The notes under the pieces are model-generated. The model saw nothing but the letters and a program-made list of their open reading frames with translations. It was not told the origin of the DNA and did no database searches. Of a DNA stretch of 64,000 nt, positions 43,680 through 54,442 are shown piece after piece (position 1 is the first letter of the stretch; every line of letters begins with the position of its first letter). The position numbers and the translations under genes are program-made. Source of the stretch: Penelope pileata (Eukaryota; Chordata; Aves; Galliformes; Cracidae); assembly GCA_013396635.1 (NCBI GenBank), contig WBMW01001277.1, positions 394,373 through 458,372 of the forward strand. The letters are read 5' to 3'.

Positions 43680-44034
43680 GCGAGTCCTCGGGCCTTTTCT
43701 GAGATCTCTGCAGAGTGATTTTCCCAACAGGGTGTGAACTGTTACCAATAACGATAGCATACCACAAAATCATATCTGTAGAGACTAGTCAGCAAAAAAT
43801 GTTAAATTGTTCTGCAGACTGCAGGAGGCAAGGTGAAGTCACACTTCAGTATTCTTACCTAGTCATATTCTTTGTTTTATTCAGAATTTAAATCCGTTGC
43901 TTGTGTGGATATACTTAATTAAAGACAAAATTGTGTGTATTCATGGAGTAAATAAAAAATACAGAGATATAAAGACTTGTGCAACTGTGTTGAACCGTTA
44001 ATAACAATCTCTTCTTTTTTCCTTCAATTTTCAG
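43680..44034 (+). other. DMD: Intron 75, a GC-AG intron
   Basis: The intron is 355 bp, the shortest here. It starts CAG|GCGAGT and ends TTCAATTTTCAG. GC donors are the commonest class of non-GT donors in vertebrates and usually have a strong flanking match to U1 snRNA, as here (CAG upstream, GAGT downstream). Read-through would add ASPRAFSEISAE and then stop, a short alternative tail if the intron were retained. Confidence 0.9.
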
Positions 44035-44158
44035 CCACAGGCAGATGCCAAGGTGAATGGTACAACACTATCATCTCCTTCTACCTCTTTGCAGAGGTCA
44101 GACAGCAGTCAGCCAATGCTTCTTCGCGTAGTTGGCAGCCAGACTTCAGAAACCATGG
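44035..44158 (+). CDS. DMD: Dystrophin exon 76 (C-terminal tail)
   Basis: The exon is 124 bp, the same as human exon 76, from acceptor ATTTTCAG to donor GTAAGA. It encodes PQADAKVNGTTLSSPSTSLQ, then RSDSSQPMLLRVVGSQTSET and M plus the first G of Gly, human residues 3600-3641. It is a Ser/Thr-rich, probably disordered tail after the coiled coils. Differences from human cluster here: E to D, V to L, and SDSM to SETM. It is the least constrained part of the C-terminus in this window. Confidence 0.97.
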
Positions 44159-46808
44159 GTAAGATAACAAAAGATCAGATTGTCATAAAAATAGTTATAG
44201 TCCTATTTTCCTGGGGGAAAAAAAAAAAAAAAGGTCTTTAAAGGCAAAAATTATTCTGCTCCCTTGTTTAGTTCAACTGAGAATGAAGTAGACCTTTGCA
44301 ATAGTCTTCAGTGTCACCTGGCTCTTTACGTTTTCATTGTGGCTCGGGCTTTTGGTTTTGTTCATGATACACACAGTAGCACAGATATTTTGACATTAAA
44401 TGCAAAGATCAGTCAGGGCTTGAATGCTGAAAACAAACACCACAAAGAAACCAGTTAACTGTTTTATTCAGATTGACTTGCAGCTATTAAGCATGTCATG
44501 GCTGATTTAAATGTACGTAGTATTAATTATGGCTAAGAGATTAAATGTATGATTAATCATCCCCATGTTAACTGAGGTGATCGTATTTTTAATGTCATTG
44601 CTCAAGCAGTAGGATAGAGCTGTCACTCTCCAGCAGTGTTCATGTAGTATCTCTTTTAAATGCCACATCAGATGTGCTAATAAACACCATATGAGTTGTG
44701 GAATAAGGTGAAGTAATAATATGCTGTAGATAGAGATTTGAATTCTTATTTCAGTGCCTTTAGTAACTGTTCTGGAGAATTTTCCTGATTTGCTGTCTGT
44801 TTTATAATTCTTAAGCATTTATTAGCCAGTGGTAAGGATTTTCTGTTAGTGAAATGCAGTCATCTGTTGCAGCATCTTTAAGCAAGTGTACTTAAATTAC
44901 TTCAGCGAGATAATATTTGAAATCTGAAAATACCATTCAACTTCATATACAAAAATTTATTTAGTATACATCGAAGAGAGGCTTTTGGGGAAAGTGGAAG
45001 GCTTAAGTGGGAGCTTTTCACTGTATTTAGTGAAAGAGGCTGTCACAGTGAGAAGTGGTATGGGAGGGGATGTTCTCGTTGATCTGAAGCGCCATAGTTG
45101 TGGGAGATGCAACTTTTGAAGGAGTTCTGTCTTCCTTCCTGAGTGTGAGTGGAAATGTCAGGTTGTACTGGTATCAAAACAAGATGGGTTCTATAGGCCC
45201 TACCACCAAAAAAAAATGTGAAATAAATTGAGGGAAGGCTTGAGTTAAATATTGGGTACGAGAGTGCAATCACAGGTAACAGGAATTTCAATTGAATCCT
45301 TCTGTAATTGCGTTACTAGTGAGTAAATATTTTGCTGTGGAGTGATTTGCATTGACTTTCTGAAGAAATGTCTTGAACTTCATCACGTAAAGTATGCTAA
45401 TTAAAAAGTCTAATAGTTTCATAGTTTGTCCTTTCGTAGACTAGAAAGACAGTGATGTACTTCCTTTCATTTGACTTGATCTAAAATAATTCCCATTTAA
45501 TTTGTGAGAGTGGAGTTAATGTGCACATGATCATATGAACTGCTAGAACTTTTTTTTTTAAACAAATGTTTAGATAAAATGTGTTTGTTCGATTGAGACA
45601 GTATGTGGAAGATCAGTGAGATATTGAATTGTTATCAGTATGATCATGTTGAGATGCAGCAATGCAACAGGGTGGGCAATATGGATCAGAGCTTATACAA
45701 AGAACTATTAATTGCAGCTAATACAGTTTGTCATCACTTTTCACACCAGAATGCATTGTTTGCTAGTCTGAGAGTTTTTTCAAAGCACAATTTAAAACAT
45801 TCTGGAATTGTGGATGGAACCAAAATGGTGTTATAAATAATGCTTTCCTACAAGCAGCATGCTCCCAGTAATGAGGGAGTAATAATTTTCACGAAAATGC
45901 CAAGCATCTAAAGGCAATCGAAAGGCAATGAGATAATGTAGCGTTAGCTTTTATATATTTTTCTTTTTGACAGGAAACCTTTTTCTGTGTGTGTGTGTCT
46001 CTCTCTGCTTTCTTGAGGGGCGATTACTACTAAAAGCTTTCCACCTGTGGTGTTGTACAACCTTTTGGTGAAACCAGCAACCCAATCCAAGCCTAATTTG
46101 CAAATAGAAAGGCTTGTCCCTTGAGAAACACACACGTAGGCAAGTTGAAAATCCTAAATGGGAAGGCTCTAGTCTTTGGCTTTTCCCTCTGGTGATGTAG
46201 TGGTAACGGAGGTTCTCTGAATCATGTAAGCCCAGAGATTGTTGCTGAATTTCAGTTTGTTCATGCACCAGCAGAACATTTGTGATCCTCACAGCTCTCC
46301 AAGCCCCTTACAGAAACACAAATAGGGAAGACCAGTTTGGGTGGAGAGGTAATTGACATTTGAAGATTGCTTTGCTGATGTCTTGCATTTACAAGGAAAT
46401 GCTCAGAAAAATCATCCAAATGAGAAAGAATAAAACCAATGCATTTTAAATAAAGGTACAGCAGTCTTCAGAGTAAACACAATTCAATTTATAACAGCAC
46501 TTAACAGGATATTTGGAATTCCATACCTGTTGTCAGTTTGTCTAAGGCAGTTCTTCTTGGCCAGAACAGCAGAACTACTGCCCTCTTCTTATGATCTTTA
46601 GTTGTTTTCTACAGGCATGCTCACAAGGTACTCAGCCTGGGTAGAAGTGGTAAGATTCTGTTTTCACCTTGGCATTCAGCAGAGGCTGGAAGGACATTAG
46701 TTTTGTTAAAGCATTACTGTTGGAGCAGCACTTGATGCAAAAACAGCTCCTGATGTGAGTTGAGTTGTTCTGGCTTGTGAGCCCAGCGTCAGTAGAAAAA
46801 GCTAAACA

Positions 46809-46925
46809 AGCTGCAGCTGTTTTCTTAGACCATTAGTGGAATAGGAGAAGCTGCTCATATGAGTTACATGCTTCTTGCAGACACTTTACCCCATTTTTTA
46901 CTAGAGTGGGAGAAGTAATTCTTGA
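46809..46925. repeat. Unidentified intronic repeat, copy A
   Basis: This stretch shares, in the same order, the blocks CATTAGTGGAATAGGAGAAG, GCAGACACTTTACCCCATTT and CTAGAGTGGG with copy B about 830 bp downstream. Weaker similarity extends upstream to about 46720 (TTGGAGCA and GATGCAA). Divergence is roughly one base in four by eye. It may be part of an old interspersed family or an old local duplication; the family is not recognised. Confidence 0.55.
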
Positions 46926-47638
46926 CCAGTAGGTCTTTTGAAATGCCTGGCTGTAAGGTGAGGCCAACACTAAGCTGAGTAATATGGAATATATGCAGTC
47001 GTGACGTGCTCCTTTAGCATCCCTTTTAGTAGACTTTGCACTAGTGTGGAACTCTGATAATGTTTAAAGAATCTTAAAGCTAACAGCAAATTAGGTGGTT
47101 TATTACTGAAGTTGAGTAGGGCAAGAGATATTAGAAAAAAAGGACCCTTAAGACATTTTCAAAATAAGGATGTGCCTCTCTCTGGTTATTACAGCAGGCA
47201 AAATTGGATTTGTGTTTTAATAGGGATAAAAGAAATCTAGTAAAGGATGAGAATCTCACTGGAAGTGTCCTTTCAGTGTATTCTCTTTTTAGATGTTTTG
47301 ATTTTACTGTAGACCTCTTGTAGAAATAACAGATGGATTTTGGTTTTTGGAAACCATGACCAAAATAACTTCAGTAAAAATAAAATATATTGAATATCCC
47401 ATTATGCTACTGCCCTATAATCAGGTTATAGAAATTATTCAGTGGGAGAAATGTATTTCGCTCTATTAAACTGCTGCTAAACCCTTTTACAGTACAATTG
47501 AATGTTCTTGGAGCACCAATCCGATGCAATTAAACTGTCAGGAATATTAATACTGATGCAGATGAGAATCTTGGTTTCTACTGGCTTACGCAGCTATAGG
47601 CAAAGCAGCGCTAACATGAATCCAGCGCTGTTAGAAAG

Positions 47639-47785
47639 CTGCTCAATGGCAGCGCTCACAACAGCAATTTCTTTTACCATTAATAGAACAAGAGAAGCTG
47701 AAACAAGGAGCGTCATTTATAGAACTAAATGTCCCTAGCAGACATTTTGCCCCACTTCTTTTACCAGAGCAGGTTATTTCTTAAA
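47639..47785. repeat. Unidentified intronic repeat, copy B
   Basis: It carries CATTAATAGAACAAGAGAAG, GCAGACATTTTGCCCCACTT and CCAGAGCAGG, matching copy A in order and orientation with about 25 extra bases in the middle. Upstream similarity (TTGGAGCACC, GATGCAA, CCAGCG then TTAGAAA) begins near 47508. Confidence 0.55.
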
Positions 47786-47859
47786 TCCCTTATTACAAAT
47801 TTAAATCAGGGCTAATTGTTTAAAACTCATTGCTTAATTTTACTTAGATTGTTAAACTT

Positions 47860-47878
47860 AAAAAAAAAAAAAAAAAAA
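47860..47878. repeat. Poly(A) tract, 19 A, followed by GA repeat
   Basis: Nineteen A followed by GAGAGAGACAGAGAAG. This is a simple repeat in intron 76, located about 75 bp after repeat copy B. Confidence 0.9.
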
Positions 47879-48064
47879 GAGAGAGACAGAGAAGCATAAC
47901 AGTCAATAAAATTCACCTTGACAATTTTCATTATATGGTAAGTAGAAAATGTGTTTAAGTGACTGACCTGACTTCATGAAGGACAAATGCGGTGGTAGGG
48001 TGTTACCAAATGTAGCTCAAATACCATAACAGCTTAAATGCAGTGGTTTGAATCTGCTTTTCAG

Positions 48065-48157
48065 GCGAGGACGACCTGCTCAGCCCTCCCCAGGACACAA
48101 GCACAGGTTTGGAGGAAGTGATGGAGCAGCTTAACAACTCCTTCCCCAGTTCCAGAG
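48065..48157 (+). CDS. DMD: Dystrophin exon 77 (C-terminal tail)
   Basis: The exon is 93 bp, the same as human exon 77, from acceptor GCTTTTCAG to donor GTAAGC. It completes Gly and encodes EDDLLSPPQDTSTGLEEVME then QLNNSFPSSR and the first base of Gly, human residues 3641-3672. One change from human is seen (EEDLL to EDDLL). The exon ends in phase 1: joining to exon 78 keeps the usual tail, and joining straight to exon 79 switches frame to the 31-residue alternative end. Confidence 0.98.
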
Positions 48158-51100
48158 GTAAGCCCTGCTGCCCGGGAGCGTGTGCCAGTGGAGGAGAGCG
48201 TCGCTCTCTAGCAAAAGAGTTGTGGATGTTTGGGGCAGAGAGGAAGTTAGAAAACTGCATTCTCTTCATTCATGTTTTCAAGTGTTTGGGTTTTGGTTTC
48301 AGGTTTTTTTGCTGTTCCTTTTTGTATTTTACCAATTGCTGTAGATAAACCTGTCCCATTTAGAATAGAGAAGGAACCTGCCCCTACTTTATCTTAAGGT
48401 ACCTCCAGAAGTTGATAAGTGGATGAAACAACTTCCTCTCAAACTTTTTTCCTTAGCTTTTTATATTCTTCTCCCTTTTGCCATGTTTCTTTTCTCACAG
48501 CTTCTCTCCTTCAGGCTGTCCCTTTGCTGATTTATTTTAATATATCCTACCACGTTTTTCTTCTTGCCTTTTTCCAAGAAGAATGTGCTTCTAGAGAATA
48601 TTAAAATTCTAAGTCAAAATTCTTGACCTTGTGGCACATAGGTTAAGAGTGACAGAGGAAAAACAAGCAGGCGGCTCGTTTGTGCACCATAGGCTATGAC
48701 AGCCACAGCATTTCTTTCATTGTTTCTGTTTTGCTCATTCCTATTGTTCAGTAAAGATAGACATTTGTATTTTTGGAATTCACTTTTTCGTCAAGGAGAG
48801 ATCTTTTCTGAGTCCAGATGAAATATCTTACTGCCAACAAAAATGGCATAGATTCCTAGCAGGAGAGGGGATGTGCAGAATGTTACTTGTAGCAGTGAAA
48901 GAAAGCTCAGACATACATTTCGTGGCAGAAGAAAGTCTCAATGCCTATTGATGCTCCGTTGAGTGGGTTTCAGTAGGGACATAGACTGCTTGCAAGACCT
49001 CTCTTTGATACCATTCCCTGCTGACTAAAAATAGAGAAAGTCTTTTATTTTGTTAGTGAAAAATGAAAAGCTTTATGAATAAAACTAACAGAATATGCAT
49101 ACTAGTGAAAAAAATTGAAATTTGTAACATTACTTAATATTTCTAATTCACAAAATTAAGCTGTAACTTCACATTTGCATTCTATTGATAGAAAATGTGG
49201 TAATTTAAATGTGGAGAAGGAATATATTTCCTGATTTTGTTTCTCCATTTAGTAACTATGTTAAAAGTGTATTATGTGATCACAACCATCCTTGAAAGAG
49301 ATTGCAAGAAATGTATTCTGTGTAAAGAAACGATGAAGTAAAAGTGGTGAAGCATTTGCTGGGTGTTGTGGTTTGAGCCAGCAGGCCTGGAAACACCAGA
49401 CAGCCTCCTACTGAGACAAATGAAAGCAAATTAGAATTAGTATGTTCAGCTGACAATTCATTGCCACAGATAGTGCTGATTCAGAGAACTGTTTTCCCAC
49501 TGCTTATAAACATGATATCTTTATTTTTCTGTCCTTGTACAGCAGAATGACTCCTCCACAATACTTCACCTCTGTGGACTCTGTAAGCCCTCCTGTCCAT
49601 GAAATCATATATCACTCATATCAGGTTTTTTAAAACACAGCTGCTGTTTGTTCGTACTTCTCTGCCTGTCGAGCAGCCGTAAAGGACAAAAATATTCTCT
49701 AGCAGAGAGAGTCTGGCAAAGTCAGGCTTCCTACGGGACTTTTCTCTCGGGCCTGACCAAACCATTTCTGGGCTTTGTGAGAATCTGCTTCTTCCTCTCT
49801 CTTTGGCTACCCAGGAAGATTAGTCCATGTGGGAGTAAAAGTTGTTTACTTCTTGTGGCTGTTATTTTACAGTTTGGGCTAAAGAGATTAGGGCTTTGTC
49901 TCATCAGCTTGCTTTGTTCTCCGTTACATTCTTTGATGCGTTTGCATGTAAGCTAGGTTTGTATAACTGCTTTTGATTGTAGAGTAGGAAAGGTCAAGCC
50001 ATCTGTGGAAAAAAGTGGTTTGTCCCACAACCAGTGCAAATGGCTTTCCAGTCAGTTGATATATAAGGCTACTGACATTGTCCATTTTGCTGAGACCTCA
50101 TGCAAACTTCAATAATAAGAGTTTTCTTCTACTCCCATTTTAATGATTAAATGATATTCTCAATTGAATATCATGATACTCCATAAACAAAGCTTGCATC
50201 CCAAAATACTTTGCCACAGCCTGGATTAGACTGTCATTATCAGATGGTGCCATCCATGTGTAGTCAGATACCACAGGTATCAGGGATCCTACTGAGGATT
50301 TACAAGACTGGAGGCAGAAGAAAAGGAAGCAAAGCTGATTGGTCTCAGCGAGACACTGAATCAAGGGCCGTTTTGCTGTTGAGACGTGCAAACCTGTATC
50401 TCCAGTTTCCTATCTTTAGTGGCAAAGCAGCCTGAGAAGAGAGCATAAGATAAGAATTCAGAAGTGGTGGGAGTAGGGTATTATTTCTTCGTATTACAGG
50501 TTGCGTTAAATCTCAAGCAACTTGTAGATACTCAGGAAACAAAGCAATAAACCCAAACAAGCAATGAGCGCAAATCTATGAAGATTAAATGTTCTTACAT
50601 TAATTCTTCAATTTTCTTAAGTAGAATTAAAAAATTATCTGATGCAAGAAACACAGTTGTTCCAGTTTGGCATTTAGAAGTGTGTTCTTACACAGTAGCT
50701 CATGGAACGTTATTTAAAAGTTGCGTTCAAACTACTTGAATTAAGTGCTACCACATGTAATGCATACCATCTTTAAGAGTTAGAAACAGCAGAGTGATAG
50801 ATGAAATGCCCAAGATTGACCAGTATTTGAAATAACTGTTTTTTTCTGTACTAATGTTGTAGAAAGAGCATTCTGCTATGATTTTAATTGATCATGCAAT
50901 TTCAGAGGAGTACAAAGGACGTAGTGCTCACAGCAAAATCTACCTAGACTGAAGAAGAGAAGAGAATAAAAAAATGAAATCCAGGAAGGAAAAAACATCA
51001 ATCCAAATAACCTGAAATTGGAATCAATTGAGGAAATCTGGGGATGTATTAAAAGCCTGGAAAGTTACTGTCAGTACATTAAACAGGATTTTGCTTTGTG

Positions 51101-54100
51101 GCCTGTAATGATAAGCATGTTCAGTTTTAAGCTGAGTGTCCAAGTCAACTCTAAGTATCATTTCCATTAGGATGACAACAAAATGGAGGAGTGCAGAACA
51201 AGATGTTGAACAAACTGGACAGCCAAAAGGCTTTGGTTTATGAGAAAAGTTCAAAGAGCTCAATAAGCAGCGAATAGAGAAAAACAGTGAATTTCTGTGC
51301 TTGGGTGCACAGGGATAAACCTAATTGAGCAGCCGAGGACACAAATAAAAAACAAAGTATTTAGTTTAAATATCATCAAAAGCATCTGAAGAGTACGCTT
51401 TGATCAGGTTGCAATATCGTTTTCTAAAGCAAATACTGAAGCTTATATTTTGGACTTCTGAAACAAAGCAATAAAACATGGTAGTAGTTAATTTTCACTC
51501 ACCTGGAGATAGATTTGTTTCAATTATGGTACTTACCAAACCTTTGCTACATACAGGTGTTCTAAAAGAGGCACCAAGGCCTCACAACATTCATTTTGAA
51601 TGTAGCTTAGAGAAACATGCATTAAACAAATGGTGTCACAAATCTTCATAAACAGATTTCAGGTGAAATAACTTGTGTTCCTGTGTACCTTTTGCAGGTG
51701 TTTTGTTTCTTCAATTTAACCTCTGGGCAGTTCTTAGCATTTCCTGAGCCGCGCAGGACCTCCCTGCTCCTTACACAGCTGAAAGCTTTGTTGGTGCTGA
51801 AAGCCGTTTGATTTCTGTGGAGGGAAATTTGGCTGAATACCTGATGATTGCTGTCCTTAAGTAGTTTTTCTTTCCTTTAAATCTACAAGGTTTCCCATCC
51901 ATTCCTGCTTTACTTTGCTGCTCCCAGCAAATTCACAACTGCTGCAGCTGCTCTGAACAGCTGCTGTGCTAACTCAAAACAGATGTCAAAGCCAAGGTCT
52001 GACATTTAGTGGAAATCTACTATTAAATACCACCTCAGTGGTTTATTTGACCCTGCTAGATAATGGGCCACAGAGGAAAACATTTTCACACTATGTTTGT
52101 GCCCAAGCTCCTAAATCACCAGGGAATTATTTTGCAGTTAGAAAGTAAGATTGACAGGACAAAAATTAAAGCCAAATTTATCTCTCCTGCAACACTGAGG
52201 ACAAACAAGTTGCATCATTTCAGGTGGATTTCATGGTGGAGCAGACTGTTTTGCAGTTACGGTTTTGTGACAAGTGCTTTTTATGAGTGAAACTCAGAGG
52301 TGAATTTAGGGACAGATGTTCTTGAGTTACTGAACTCGGTGAGAGAGCTCCCCACGATGTCAGTGCAGAGCAATGCTTGTGGAATTGGGGGCAAAGAAGT
52401 GGTTAGAAATGAGACCGTGGTGGTTTCAAAGAGCTGGAGGCTGTGGCATTACATAGAAACCTTTGGAGAAGGATCAGCACTCACCATAATTACTGAACAT
52501 GGTACTGCCTAATACAGATGTCTTGTGCAGTGAAATTACAAGGTCCCACAACATTAAATAAGTGTCACTAAGGATAGCATAAGTTATGTTTTACTTTTAT
52601 CTCATTCACATAAAATCATACCAGACACATGCTTTTCTCTCAGCCTTACACCAGCCAGCCTCTGTTGTGAATCGGAATAATGTTGTAAGTGGGACTATCA
52701 ACTTTGATCTCTGCATATATTGGAGTTTCTCTTGCTCTGACAGCTCAACATCTCATGACTCAGACTTTTCTTTCCGCGACTTACTGAATCAGAGGAAGAA
52801 TACACTGGAGTAATTGCACTGTAGAGAATTCTGGAATTATTCTTCCAGTTGAGTTAGCCTGATTCTGGAGTGTGTCCCCCCTCTCTGTGTTGTGGTCCTC
52901 CATACCACATCTGTTGGCCCAGGTGACTCAGATTCCGCATCGCTCTCCTGTGGCAGAGTGTTGTGCTGTACGGAGTGGCTGAGCTGCTCTGCAGAGTTCT
53001 TCTGCTGTAGTGATGGGGAGGGCTAGATCCCTCCCCATATTTAGTACTCAGTCCTGATGTAAAATGGGAATACATTAATAAATGTCACAACACTTCAATC
53101 CACTTTTATTTTAAGAAAATAATACCGTTAGCAGATCTCTCCCCTCTGCAGCCTGCCCCTCTCCTGTATTCTATGCAAGAAGAGCAGTGCGGTAGATGCT
53201 TTGTGCTCCGTGCTTTCATCTAAAACTGCATAGATGCATGAGGTTGCCGACTCTTGTTCTGCTCCTTGTAAAACACCTGCAAACTTATTTATTGTCTTCT
53301 TCCCATACGCTTCTGCTGCAGGCCGTGATACCTACAAAAAACTTGACAGCAGTCAGGTCACTGTAGTGCTGAGCAGTGTGTTCTTTCTCACATAGCTTAC
53401 TCTCTCCCTGTTCTTTCATATATTGTTTACGATTACATTATTTACGGCAGCTCTGGGGCGAAGACTGTTCTCTTTCTTGAACAGCATCTGCCTCAGAGAC
53501 TCTTTTGCTTAAGACTCATGGTCTGGCAGCACCAGTGCTCCCAGTGATGTACCAGTGGCAGTGGAACACAGCTTCTGGAGACAGCAAGTGTTCCATTGTC
53601 CCTGGACATATGTATGGTGGTTACAGTGGGGGGTGTTTCTGCTGCTGATATGCACCTGGATTTCTTGTTTTTTTAAAGCAAGTACACGACAATAAATGTT
53701 TGAAAAGAATCTCTTGGATCAAAGTATGGCTTCTAGGAAGGTTCATAAGGGACATCTTTTCAGATGAAGTCATTACTGCTCACTTTCCTCTTTTTTTTTC
53801 CTTTTACTTGATTTTTTACTGTTCTTTGTACCTCTGCTCTTCCATTGTTAAATGCGTACAGATCAACTTGTTGGAAATATCATCCGTACATTTATCCTGA
53901 ACATGAGAGTGGTAATATTCCCATCTAATAACTTTAGGTGTGTGTACACATGTGTATATGTAAATATATATGTATATAGGTAATAGTGAAATGAAATGTT
54001 TCTGGATAAAATAATTTTGAAGTTGGGGAAACCTGCTAATTAGCATTGATGGTAAAATCACAAGTACTCAAATTAACAAAATTTGCATGCCTAGAATGTG

Positions 54101-54410
54101 AATTCAGATTTTCTCTGCCTCCTTATCCTCAGTTGGAAGGGCTGTATGTTGGTTTTAGTGGTTTTCTCAAGTGTTTTCGATAAGTTAAAACCAAACAGCA
54201 GGTTACAGAACTGCTCTTCAATAAATCAGCTCAGAATTGTCAATGGATTTCAATGTACTATCTATCTTTGTTTAAAGCAGAAATGCAGTTATTTTATATT
54301 AAATTCCTGAATGGAAATTGAAGTGTTTCTTACGATATAAAGAATATATTCCTGTGTGTTTTTTTTTTCTTTTCTGATATTTCTTCCACTTCCTCTCTCT
54401 GTTCCTAAAG
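48158..54410 (+). other. DMD: Intron 77
   Basis: This 6.3-kb GT-AG intron contains a TG/TA-rich microsatellite-like patch at 53938-53980 and a single RBFOX-type TGCATG at 54086-54091, about 320 bp before exon 78. No gene or identifiable transposon was recognised. Confidence 0.88.
53938..53980. repeat. Degenerate TG/TA dinucleotide repeat
   Basis: GTGTGTGTACACATGTGTAT is followed by ATGTAAATATATATGTATAT, an alternating purine-pyrimidine stretch of about 43 bp in intron 77. It is a simple repeat. Confidence 0.8.
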
Positions 54411-54442
54411 GAAGAAATGCCCCTGGAAAGCCAGTGAGAGAG
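54411..54442 (+). CDS. DMD: Dystrophin exon 78 (32-bp regulated microexon)
   Basis: The exon is 32 bp, exactly as in human, from acceptor GTTCCTAAAG to donor GTTAGT. With the G from exon 77 it encodes GRNAPGKPVRE, human residues 3672-3682, with T to A and M to V changes. Because 32 is not a multiple of three, its inclusion or skipping selects between two C-termini. In mammals it is included in adult striated muscle and skipped in embryonic muscle and brain under MBNL control. The acceptor is preceded by a long T-rich tract. The donor GTTAGT is weaker than the GTAAGT/GTGAGT used by most exons here. Confidence 0.97.

Larger units (their letters stand above)
44159..48064 (+). other. DMD: Intron 76
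   Basis: This 3.9-kb GT-AG intron holds two diverged copies of an unidentified repeat (about 46720-46925 and 47505-47785), a 13-A run near 44220 and a 19-A run at 47860-47878 followed by GA repeats. A (GT)n/(CT)n patch lies at about 45985-46010. No gene was recognised. Confidence 0.88.

Noticed and set aside
43684..43685. Alternative GT donor for exon 75 four bases downstream
   Set aside because: It would add 4 bases and shift the frame, losing the conserved exon 76 start. The GC donor preserves the human exon length exactly.
49364..49410. Possible LTR start (TGTTGTGGTTTGAGCC)
   Set aside because: No matching LTR end, second copy, primer-binding site or target duplication was found.
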